Shown here piece after piece: positions 1 through 5,877 of a stretch of DNA of 13,053 nt (position 1 is the stretch's first letter; each line of letters begins with the position of its first letter). Under the pieces are notes generated by a model. The model was not told the origin of the DNA, did no database searches, and worked only from the letters and a program-made list of their open reading frames with translations. Source of the DNA: Lachnospiraceae bacterium UBA4348 (lineage in GTDB: Bacteria > Bacillota > Clostridia > Lachnospirales > Lachnospiraceae). The translations under genes and the position numbers were made by a program. The stretch covers positions 1-13,053 of the forward strand of contig DGTA01000126.1 in assembly GCA_002394165.1 (NCBI GenBank), read 5' to 3'.

Positions 1-9
1 CTCCACCAT
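1..9 (-). CDS. Possible 5' end of dnaA (only three codons in window)
   Basis: On the minus strand an ATG at 9-7 reads M-V-E to the window edge. It is preceded by GAGGTG with an 8-base spacer, and an in-frame TGA lies just upstream, so a translation start here is plausible. The identity is inferred only from context: DnaA boxes lie immediately upstream, and in Firmicutes dnaA is usually transcribed away from the rpmH side of the origin. Three codons cannot prove it. Another gene, or a start further left, remains possible. Confidence 0.4.
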
Positions 10-123
10 TAGGGGTACACCTCAAATCATCCTGAAAAGCTTAATCTAACACCATTGAAACCGTCCATTTTCGTGCGCGGTGCGCGCGCGACTCCCCCTG
101 TCAGAAAACTGAAAATATAGGGT

Positions 124-178
124 TTATCCACATTTTGTTGATTTATTGTGGATAAATACAGGATTTTAGAGTGGATAA
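124..178. other. DnaA-box cluster, probable part of oriC
   Basis: There are two perfect DnaA boxes: TTATCCACA at 124-132, and its reverse complement TGTGGATAA at 147-155. A third site, AGTGGATAA at 170-178, has one mismatch and the same orientation as the second. Starts are exactly 23 bp apart. The flanking sequence is AT-rich. In Firmicutes, DnaA boxes flank dnaA and bind the initiator for origin unwinding and dnaA autoregulation. The position next to a candidate dnaA start, and on the same chromosome arm as rpmH, jag, mnmEG, rsmG and parS, supports an origin call. A defined unwinding element cannot be assigned by eye. Confidence 0.75.
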
Positions 179-276
179 ACTGGGGAACAGTATAGGATTG
201 ATGATACTTATGCATGTGAATGGTGTGGATGGCATATTCCACATGCTTCTTAGTCCATGTCTGTTTCTCTGGTCGG

Positions 277-305
277 TTGCTAAATCCCAGTGAATATGAT
301 ATTTT
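277..305 (+). promoter_or_regulatory. Candidate gpmA promoter
   Basis: TTGCTA at 277-282 and TATTTT at 300-305 are separated by 17 bases, a sigma-A-like arrangement about 65 bases before the gpmA start. Both hexamers deviate from consensus, so this is a weak call based on spacing and location only. Confidence 0.3.
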
Positions 306-369
306 TAAGGTACTGTGTAAATCATGCAAATTCTTATACATGATCAATCAAAAGAAAGGAAGAAGATCT

Positions 370-1116
370 ATGAAAAAGCTTGTGCTTATCAGACATGGCG
401 AAAGTGAATGGAACAAACTGAACCTTTTTACAGGTTGGATGGATGTCGACTTGAGTGAAAAAGGACGTGAAGAAGCCAGGAACGGAGGAAGAGTCCTTAA
501 AGAGGAAGGTTATGATTTTGATATCTGCTATACTTCCTATCTGAAGAGAGCCATTCACACTCTGGATCTCGTTCTTGATGAGATGGACAGGTGCTGGCTG
601 CCGGTCGTTAAGACATGGAAACTCAATGAGCGTCATTACGGAGCTCTTCAGGGCCTGAACAAAGCCGAGACAGCTGAGAAATACGGCGAAGATCAGGTCA
701 AGATCTGGAGACGTTCCTTCGACATCAAGCCGCCCGCACTGGATCCGGATGATGAGCGCAGCGCAACAAAGCAGGCTATGTACAGAAACGTAGATCCCGC
801 TCTTCTTCCCGCAAACGAGAGCCTTGAGACCACCATCGAGAGAGCCGTTCCGTTCTTCGAGGAAGTTATCAAGAAAGACATGGAAGAAGGAAAACGCGTG
901 ATCATCGCTGCTCACGGCAACTCCTTAAGAGCCCTTGTCAAATACTTCGACAACCTGACACCCGAAGAAATCATCGGCGTCAACATCCCGACAGCAGTTC
1001 CGCTTGTTTATGAGTTCGATGATGACTTCAAAGTGATCCGCCACTACTATCTTGGCGACCAGGAAGCCATTGCCGCGAAGATGCAGGCAGTAGCCAATCA
1101 GGGCAAGAAGAAATAA
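370..1116 (+). CDS. gpmA: 2,3-bisphosphoglycerate-dependent phosphoglycerate mutase
   Basis: This 248-residue cytoplasmic enzyme interconverts 3- and 2-phosphoglycerate in glycolysis and gluconeogenesis through a phosphohistidine. The N-terminal LIRHGESEWN motif supplies the phosphorylated histidine (H9). The conserved TGWMDVDLS segment follows (about 21-29), then NERHYGALQG with the acid/base glutamate E87, and the second catalytic histidine H182 in AAHGNSLRA. Length and motif order match the dPGM family rather than the metal-dependent iPGM family. The reading frame stays open upstream to a GTG at 220, but family alignment and an AGGA at 357-360, nine bases before the ATG, fix the start at 370. 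The gene stands alone between the DnaA boxes and a palindrome-rich spacer and is convergent with hflC. Placement next to the origin would give it high gene dosage during fast growth (inference). Confidence 0.96.
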   Translation: MKKLVLIRHGESEWNKLNLFTGWMDVDLSEKGREEARNGGRVLKEEGYDFDICYTSYLKRAIHTLDLVLDEMDRCWLPVVKTWKLNERHYGALQGLNKAETAEKYGEDQVKIWRRSFDIKPPALDPDDERSATKQAMYRNVDPALLPANESLETTIERAVPFFEEVIKKDMEEGKRVIIAAHGNSLRALVKYFDNLTPEEIIGVNIPTAVPLVYEFDDDFKVIRHYYLGDQEAIAAKMQAVANQGKKK

Positions 1117-1124
1117 TAGGGATT

Positions 1125-1277
1125 ATTAGAATAAGAGATTAATAAATACATTACCCTGTCCACGGGGAGCGCTCGCGCTCTTACCTCGCGCAGCGGTACA
1201 TAAGGCTCGAGCTTCGCTCTCGCCAAGTACCGGCGCTTGGTAACGTCCCCGTGGACAGGGTAATTATTTATTCTAAT
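1125..1277. repeat. Long imperfect palindrome (hairpin element 1)
   Basis: One long hairpin is built of successive arms. ATTAGAATAA (1125-1134) pairs with 1268-1277. TTACCCTGTCCACGGGGA (1151-1168) pairs perfectly with 1246-1263 (18 bp). TTACC (1181-1185) pairs with GGTAA (1239-1243), CGGTAC (1194-1199) with GTACCG (1227-1232), and GAGC (1209-1212) with GCTC (1216-1219) around a TTC loop. A side hairpin, GAGCG-CTCG-CGCTC (1167-1180), is present only in the left arm. The GC-rich core with AT-rich ends suits a dispersed palindromic repeat or a bidirectional terminator. No protein is encoded and the element is not tRNA-like. Confidence 0.85.
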
Positions 1278-1366
1278 TTTTAATATACAAATCTCTGCGA
1301 TTATTTCCGGGAGAACAGGAGAAGCTTCTTTATCATCTTTTGCCGATGAAAAAGGACATTTTTTAA

Positions 1367-1586
1367 ATATTAAACAGTATAAACAAAATAAGACAATTCA
1401 GAGGATCATAAGCTTATGCCGCCGCTGCAGAAAATGCGAGCATAGCGGACGCATTCGGAGCTCTGTCTGAGCGTTCGTTAGAACGCGAGTTTGCGAAGAA
1501 TGCGTCCAATAGGCGGCGCAGCATTTTCAAGAGCGGCAAATGGCTTAAGATCCCTGAATTGTCATTTTTTGTTTAATACTTAATAT
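1367..1586. repeat. Long imperfect palindrome (hairpin element 2)
   Basis: A second hairpin, about 220 bases, is unrelated in sequence to the first. Paired arms from outside inward are: ATATTAA (1367-1373) with 1580-1586; GACAATTCAG (1392-1401) with 1554-1563; GGATC (1403-1407) with 1549-1553; TAAGC (1409-1413) with 1543-1547; GCCGC (1418-1422) with 1533-1537; GAAAATGC (1430-1437) with 1521-1528; GGACGCATTC (1447-1456) with 1498-1507; and GCGTTC (1471-1476) with 1481-1486 around a GTTA loop. It ends 17 bases before the hflC stop. Candidates are a non-autonomous palindromic element, a structured RNA, or the hflKC terminator. Confidence 0.85.
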
Positions 1587-1603
1587 CTAAGAAAAGTCCT
1601 CTG

Positions 1604-2479
1604 TCACTGCAGCAGCTTTGCTATCTCCGAGTCCGCACTCAGCACCACGGTCTTCTCTCCCTTCATGGACTGCTTCAAGGCGTCCAGTCCGCGGATGAAG
1701 CTGTAGAAATCCTGTTTGTCCTGGGTGTCGTAGGCTGCCTGGATGATCTGCATGTACTGGGCCTCGCCGTCTGCGATGGTGATCTGGGCCTGCTTGTCGG
1801 CTTCCGCCTTCATCACGGAGACGGTCTTGTCGGTCTCGTTGCGGATCTTCTTGGCCTCGGCGTTGCCCTGCGCCTTGTAGGAAGCGGCGATGTTCTGGCG
1901 CTCGGAGATCATTCTCTCGTAAACGGCACCCTTGTTGTCGTTGGGCAGGTCGAGGCTCTTGATCTCGGACTTGATGATCTCAATGCCGTAAGCTCCCAGG
2001 TCGGAGTTGGCTTCTTTGGTGATCATCGAGGTGAGCTTCTCACCCCTGGCGGCGATCAGTTCCTCCTGCGTCATACTTGAGATCGTGTTTTTGGTGGCGT
2101 TGTAGACAGCCACGCTGACACGGTCCTTTGCGATGCTCTCGGAAGCGCTGAGCGTCTGGGTATATTTGGTGGCGTCCGTCACATGCCACAGAACATAGTT
2201 GTCTGCGATCATGGACTTTTTGTCCTTGGTGATGACATCGGAAGGATCGATGTCATACAGGCGCAGATCCGAGGGAACAAAGCGCACATTGTCGACCACC
2301 GGAAGCTTCATGACAAGGCCGCCGCCCTCCATGACTTTAACGATCTTTCCAAAGCGGGTAACGACCGCGTACTGGTTCATCCTGACCACGGCAAAACAGT
2401 TGGAGATGAAGACAGCCAGCACAACGATGATGCCGATGATCACGGCAAGTTTAGATTTCTTTGCATTGGTATTCATCAT
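1604..2479 (-). CDS. hflC: SPFH/prohibitin-family membrane protein HflC
   Basis: This 291-residue protein has one N-terminal membrane segment (about 11-32), then a stomatin/prohibitin (SPFH) domain (about 32-190) and an alanine/glutamate-rich coiled-coil helix (about 190-250). The segment NQYAVVTRFGKI and the C-terminal order YSFIRGLDALKQS...VLSADSE are typical of HflC. With HflK it forms a membrane-embedded cage that regulates the FtsH protease in enterobacteria; the same role here is inferred. The ATG at 2479 overlaps the hflK stop (ATGA), implying translational coupling. GGAGG lies only 4 bases before that ATG but 7 bases before a second ATG at 2476, which may be the true start and would remove one methionine. 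The gene is convergent with gpmA. Confidence 0.93.
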   Translation of the reverse strand: MMNTNAKKSKLAVIIGIIVVLAVFISNCFAVVRMNQYAVVTRFGKIVKVMEGGGLVMKLPVVDNVRFVPSDLRLYDIDPSDVITKDKKSMIADNYVLWHVTDATKYTQTLSASESIAKDRVSVAVYNATKNTISSMTQEELIAARGEKLTSMITKEANSDLGAYGIEIIKSEIKSLDLPNDNKGAVYERMISERQNIAASYKAQGNAEAKKIRNETDKTVSVMKAEADKQAQITIADGEAQYMQIIQAAYDTQDKQDFYSFIRGLDALKQSMKGEKTVVLSADSEIAKLLQ

Positions 2480-3480
2480 TTACCTCCGTTCTGATCCACT
2501 TCCCCAGAAGCATTCTTATCGGAAGTGCTCTCCCCGTCTGACTCCGTAAAGGAAGAAAGAGGAAGGACCTTCTGGGTTTCCCCGTTGTCGATGATCACCT
2601 TGATGCCCGGGAGGACATCCTCGATCGCCTCATAGTACAGGCGCTGCCTGGTGATCTGCGGGTTCTTGGCATACTCTTCATACATGGCGGAAAATCTGGC
2701 CACCTGGCCTTCCGCCTCCGCGATCCTCGTCTGCTTGGCGGCTTCGGCATCCTGGATGATGCGGTCAGCTTCCGCCTCGGCTGCGGGGATCTGTTCATTC
2801 TGGTACTGCTTTGCATTGTTGACGGCGGTCTCCGCTCCCTGCTTGGCCGTCTCAACAGCCTTGAAGGCCTGCATGACATCGCTGGTGGGAGGCTCGGCAT
2901 CCTGAACGGTCAGATTGACGATCTCAATACCGATGTCATTCGTTTTCAAAGCCTGCGTCAGCTTCTCCCTTACCTGGGACTGGATCTGGTTCTTTGCGGT
3001 CGTGATGGCCTCGTCGACCGTGTAATTGATGACCGTGGAGCGCACACACGCGGTGGTGAGGTTCTTCAGGATCATCTGAGGCTCAGCCGACGCGTACAGG
3101 AACCTGACCGGATCCGAGACCCTGTATTCAAGATAGAAATCAATGTCCACGAAGTTGAAGTCGGAGGTGATCATCACCGCCTCGGCTTCCACGACATCGC
3201 CGGGATAGCTTTCGGAGTTGCCGTAGGTGGTGTATCCGATCTGCATGCCCTGCGTGGTCGTGTCGACCATGTGCACCTTCTGGATAAAGGGGATCTTGAA
3301 ATACAGGCCGGCCGTCTTGACATCGGTGACTTTTCCGAACATCGTAACGACCGCCTGTTCCTGCTCACTCACACTGTAGAGAGAGGAGAAAATGATAAAG
3401 GCGATCAGGACGACCAAAAGACCGATCACGGGAGCCTTTGAAAGACGGCCCTTAAAATTGATGATCTTTTTCTTTTCCAT
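2476..3480 (-). CDS. hflK: SPFH/prohibitin-family membrane protein HflK
   Basis: This 334-residue partner of HflC has a basic N-terminus, a membrane helix (about 17-34) and the SPFH start SVSEQEQAVVTMFGKV. The SPFH domain (about 36-200) contains TVQDAEPP, close to the HflK signature LQDAQPP. An Ala/Glu/Gln-rich coiled coil follows (about 203-265), and the tail is acidic and glycine-rich. The open frame extends upstream to 3768, but that part is the promoter region: AAAGGAG sits 8 bases before the ATG at 3480, and family similarity starts there. hflK and hflC form a two-gene operon. The pair is best known from proteobacteria, but similar SPFH pairs occur in Clostridia. FtsH itself is not in the window. 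Confidence 0.93.
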   Translation of the reverse strand: MEKKKIINFKGRLSKAPVIGLLVVLIAFIIFSSLYSVSEQEQAVVTMFGKVTDVKTAGLYFKIPFIQKVHMVDTTTQGMQIGYTTYGNSESYPGDVVEAEAVMITSDFNFVDIDFYLEYRVSDPVRFLYASAEPQMILKNLTTACVRSTVINYTVDEAITTAKNQIQSQVREKLTQALKTNDIGIEIVNLTVQDAEPPTSDVMQAFKAVETAKQGAETAVNNAKQYQNEQIPAAEAEADRIIQDAEAAKQTRIAEAEGQVARFSAMYEEYAKNPQITRQRLYYEAIEDVLPGIKVIIDNGETQKVLPLSSFTESDGESTSDKNASGEVDQNGGK

Positions 3481-3524
3481 AAAGAATTCTCCTTTCACAA
3501 AGAATAGTTTCTGAGGTTGAAAAA

Positions 3525-3553
3525 AGTATATCGAACGCAAAGGTTTTCGTAAA
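3525..3553 (-). promoter_or_regulatory. Candidate hflKC promoter
   Basis: On the minus strand, TTTACG (3553-3548) and TATACT (3530-3525) are separated by 17 bases. The predicted start near 3517 leaves a leader of roughly 37 bases before the hflK ATG. The -10 box is good and the -35 box moderate. It diverges from the rpmH promoter about 100 bases away. Confidence 0.5.
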
Positions 3554-3645
3554 TAACGAAGGAGCGATATTAGAAGGTAATTAAGCCATGTCCGGAGAAA
3601 AATAGAGAGGTTTATTCCACAAAAACCGATAAATAAAGGATATCC

Positions 3646-3674
3646 TTGACTTGCCCGATTAATGTGAGTATAAT
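3646..3674 (+). promoter_or_regulatory. Strong sigma-A-type promoter of rpmH
   Basis: TTGACT (3646-3651) and a perfect TATAAT (3669-3674) are separated by the optimal 17 bases. Transcription would begin near 3681, giving a leader of about 75 bases before rpmH. A near-consensus promoter fits a ribosomal-protein gene and is likely the main promoter for rpmH through jag. Confidence 0.85.
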
Positions 3675-3755
3675 AAACGCGATGTTTTTCTATGTTTTCA
3701 ACGGAAAATACGCCGATTATGATAGATAATGGGTGAGTAAAGGGGGTGCAACGCA

Positions 3756-3890
3756 ATGAAAATGACATTTCAGCCGAAAAAGAGGTCCAGATCCAAGGTC
3801 CATGGCTTCAGAGCGAGAATGAGCACGGCGAACGGCAGGAAAGTACTTGCCGCCAGAAGAGCCAAGGGCAGGAAAGTTCTTTCTGCATAA
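3756..3890 (+). CDS. rpmH: 50S ribosomal protein L34
   Basis: This 44-residue, highly basic protein of the large ribosomal subunit has the canonical opening MKMTFQPKKRSRSKVHGF, followed by RARMSTANGRKVLAARRAKGRKVLSA; length and sequence are those of bacterial L34. It starts at the ATG at 3756, preceded by a GGGGGTG ribosome-binding site at 3742-3748. It is the first gene of the rpmH-rnpA-yidD-yidC-jag cluster. An intrinsic terminator follows, which would allow much more L34 than RnpA to be made, as the two are needed in very different amounts. Confidence 0.98.
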   Translation: MKMTFQPKKRSRSKVHGFRARMSTANGRKVLAARRAKGRKVLSA

Positions 3891-3939
3891 GGAGGCCCTT
3901 CTTACAGGAACTGGGCTGTAAACAATAGTTTATCGATCC

Positions 3940-3966
3940 GGAGTTTCGCTTGCGAAACTCCTTTTT
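3940..3966 (+). terminator. Intrinsic terminator/attenuator between rpmH and rnpA
   Basis: GGAGTTTCGC (3940-3949) pairs with GCGAAACTCC (3952-3961), leaving an effective four-base loop, and is followed at once by TTTTT (3962-3966). The tract is short, so partial readthrough into rnpA, 17 bases downstream, is expected. No separate rnpA promoter is obvious. Confidence 0.85.
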
Positions 3967-3983
3967 CGGCTCAGGAAAAAACA

Positions 3984-4346
3984 ATGAAATATACCGAATC
4001 ACTGAAAAAAACGAGAGATTTCCAGGCTGTCTATCATAGCGGGAGATCTTATGGGAACAAATACCTGGTCATGTATGCGGCCCGGGCGGAGGGACAGAAA
4101 AACCGGCTTGGGATCAGCGTCAGCAAAAAGGTTGGGAACAGCGTAGTGAGACATCGAATCACGAGACTGATCAGGGAAAGTTACCGATTAAATGAATCGA
4201 GATTTGTTGAGGGTCTGGATTTGATCGTGGTTGCCAGACAAGGCGCTAAAGGAAGAAATTTCTTTGAGATCGAGAGCGCACTGCTCCACCTGGCAGGAAA
4301 ACAGGGTGTTTTAAAAGAAAAACAGATCAATAACGTTTCAGAATAA
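3984..4346 (+). CDS. rnpA: Ribonuclease P protein component
   Basis: This 120-residue basic protein assists the RNase P RNA in 5' maturation of tRNA precursors. It shows the family order: an N-terminal LKKTRDFQAVYHSG segment, the core LGISVSKKVGNSVVRHR, and the RNA-binding signature ending in RLIRESYR (about 51-67). The usual RNR.KR core reads RHRITR here: His57 replaces the common Asn and Thr60 the common Lys, while the arginines are kept. AGGA at 3973-3976 lies 7 bases before the ATG. yidD begins 11 bases after the stop. Confidence 0.96.
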   Translation: MKYTESLKKTRDFQAVYHSGRSYGNKYLVMYAARAEGQKNRLGISVSKKVGNSVVRHRITRLIRESYRLNESRFVEGLDLIVVARQGAKGRNFFEIESALLHLAGKQGVLKEKQINNVSE

Positions 4347-4357
4347 TGTGAAATAAA

Positions 4358-4567
4358 GTGAAATACCTGATCATCAGAATGATACGGATGTACCAGAGAT
4401 ACATCTCCCCGGTCAAGATCACACGCTGTCCCTACATGCCCACCTGTTCGAGCTACGCCCTGCAGGCGATCGAAAAGCACGGGGCTTTGAAGGGCAGTAT
4501 TCTTGCGGCCTGGAGACTGTTGCGGTGCAATCCTTTTTCCAGGGGGGGCTACGACCCTGTTCCCTGA
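4358..4567 (+). CDS. yidD: Membrane protein insertion efficiency factor YidD
   Basis: This 69-residue protein of the YidD (formerly DUF37) family is a small membrane-associated factor that aids YidC-dependent insertion. Visible signatures are RMYQRYISP (about 10-18), CPYMPTCSSYALQAIEKHG (24-42) with the family cysteines, and LLRCNPFSRGGYDPVP (54-69). The N-terminal stretch is amphipathic. Translation must begin at GTG 4358, because an in-frame TGA lies three codons upstream and no ATG is available before the conserved region. No good ribosome-binding site is visible, so translation is probably coupled to rnpA. yidC follows after 12 bases. Confidence 0.95.
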   Translation: MKYLIIRMIRMYQRYISPVKITRCPYMPTCSSYALQAIEKHGALKGSILAAWRLLRCNPFSRGGYDPVP

Positions 4568-4579
4568 CGGAGGAATAAC

Positions 4580-5866
4580 ATGTTTCTGACAAAAAGCAGT
4601 ACACCTGTGATCGGATGGTTCGCAGTTGTCCTCGGGTTTATCATGAACCTGATCTTCAACGCACAGTCGGCGGTCGGCAACGAAAACATCGGCCTGTGCA
4701 TCATTCTTTTCACCATCATCATCTACATGCTGATGACGCCCCTGACTATTCAGCAGCAGAAATTCTCCAAGCTTCAGACAAAAATGAGCCCGGAGCTGCA
4801 GGTGATCCAGAAAAAGTACAAGGGAAAGAACTCGGATCAGGCAGCCATGCAGAGGATGAACGAGGAGACCCAGGCGGTGTATGCCAAGTACGGCGTCAAC
4901 CCCATGGGCAGCTGTCTGCAGATGCTCATCCAGCTTCCGCTCCTGTTCGCACTCTACCGCGTGATCTGGAATATTCCCGCTTACGTCGATAAAGTAAAGA
5001 GCGTATTTATCCCGCTGTCAAACAAGCTGATGGAGACCGCCGGCGCAGAAGAATTCCTGGCCGAGGCATCCAAAACGGCAGCCGTCTCCTTTAAGGAGAT
5101 GAACACCAATACCATTATTGATGTCCTTTACAAATTTAAACCGGCCAACTGGGCGGCTATCACCGAAAAGTTCCCGGATCTGTCCGATACTATCAGCACC
5201 GCTCAGACCAGCATCGACCGGATGAACAATTTCCTGGGCATGAATATTGCGGATTCACCGCTTAATATCGTGAGGTCCGCGTTCACGAACCGCCAGTTCC
5301 TTCTTCTGATCGGCGCCATCGCCATTCCCGTACTGGCAGGCGTGACCCAGTGGATCAACACGAAGCTGATGACCGGTTCGAATGACAACCAGCACCAGGA
5401 AGGCGGCAGCATGGCCGACTCCATGAAGATGATGAACACCATGATGCCCATCATGTCCATGGTCTTCTGCCTTACGCTTCCCGTCGGTATGGGCATCTAC
5501 TGGATCGCCGGTGCCGTGGTCAGGAGCGTGCAGCAGGTGGTGATCAACCGCCGGATCGACGCGATCGATGTGGATGAACTGGTCAAGCAGAACCTTGAAA
5601 AATTGAATAAGAAAAGGGCTAAGCAGGGCCTTCCGCCTGAGAAGATGAACAACAATGCCCGCATGAGCACCCGCAACATCAATGTTGAATCCAACAAGAC
5701 GGGCAAGTCCAGCATGAAGGAAAAGCTGATGGAAGAAGCCGCCAGGGCGAAGGATATTCCGGAGGGCGGATCCGCTTCGGGCAGCACATCGGCTCCGAAA
5801 AAAGGATCGCTGGCCGCCAGGGCGAACATGGTGAAGGAATATAACGAGAGGCATCAGAAGAAATAA
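4580..5866 (+). CDS. yidC: Membrane protein insertase YidC (Oxa1/SpoIIIJ type)
   Basis: This 428-residue integral membrane protein inserts and folds membrane proteins with or without SecYEG. Hydrophobic segments lie at about 10-27, 37-56, 112-131, 238-258, 288-302 and 304-322. The cytoplasmic hairpin QQQKFSKLQTKM...YGVNPMGSC after the second segment is diagnostic. No lipobox cysteine is present near the N-terminus, unlike many Gram-positive YidCs. About 105 residues (132-236) separate two membrane segments on the outside, longer than in SpoIIIJ. The C-terminal tail (330-428) is basic and hydrophilic. The membrane segment that normally carries the groove arginine reads TIIIYMLMTPLTIQQQ, with Tyr49 at that place. 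GGAGGA lies 5 bases before the ATG. jag follows after 11 bases. Confidence 0.95.
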   Translation: MFLTKSSTPVIGWFAVVLGFIMNLIFNAQSAVGNENIGLCIILFTIIIYMLMTPLTIQQQKFSKLQTKMSPELQVIQKKYKGKNSDQAAMQRMNEETQAVYAKYGVNPMGSCLQMLIQLPLLFALYRVIWNIPAYVDKVKSVFIPLSNKLMETAGAEEFLAEASKTAAVSFKEMNTNTIIDVLYKFKPANWAAITEKFPDLSDTISTAQTSIDRMNNFLGMNIADSPLNIVRSAFTNRQFLLLIGAIAIPVLAGVTQWINTKLMTGSNDNQHQEGGSMADSMKMMNTMMPIMSMVFCLTLPVGMGIYWIAGAVVRSVQQVVINRRIDAIDVDELVKQNLEKLNKKRAKQGLPPEKMNNNARMSTRNINVESNKTGKSSMKEKLMEEAARAKDIPEGGSASGSTSAPKKGSLAARANMVKEYNERHQKK

Positions 5867-5877
5867 GGAGTGTCCAA

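Larger units (their letters stand above)
1117..1603. other. Gene-free convergent spacer with two long palindromes
   Basis: No credible coding region was found between the gpmA and hflC stops. Nearly all of it is occupied by two unrelated long imperfect hairpins (about 1125-1277 and 1367-1586), described separately. The roughly 90 bases between them contain only a small TCATC/GATGA hairpin (about 1332-1348) without a convincing U-tract. The spacer must terminate transcription from both sides, and either hairpin could do this. Confidence 0.7.

Noticed and set aside
209..250. Further DnaA boxes near TTATGCATG, TGTGGATGG and TATTCCACA
   Set aside because: Each has at least two mismatches to TTATNCACA; too weak to list without footprinting.
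220..369. N-terminal extension of gpmA to a GTG at 220
   Set aside because: The extra 50 residues have no dPGM similarity, and a good ribosome-binding site and the family start are at 370.
334..915. Minus-strand open frame opposite gpmA
   Set aside because: No recognisable domain or ribosome-binding site; it overlaps a certain gene.
1125..1277. tRNA or tmRNA interpretation of the branched hairpin
   Set aside because: No T-loop GTTCRA, no anticodon arm of the right size and no CCA end; the 18-bp closing stem is too long for tRNA.
1332..1348. TCATC/GATGA hairpin as an independent terminator
   Set aside because: The stem is only 5 bp and no U-tract follows directly on either strand.
3481..3768. 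N-terminal extension of hflK
   Set aside because: It overlaps both divergent promoters and the rpmH start; AAAGGAG directly precedes the ATG at 3480, where HflK similarity begins.
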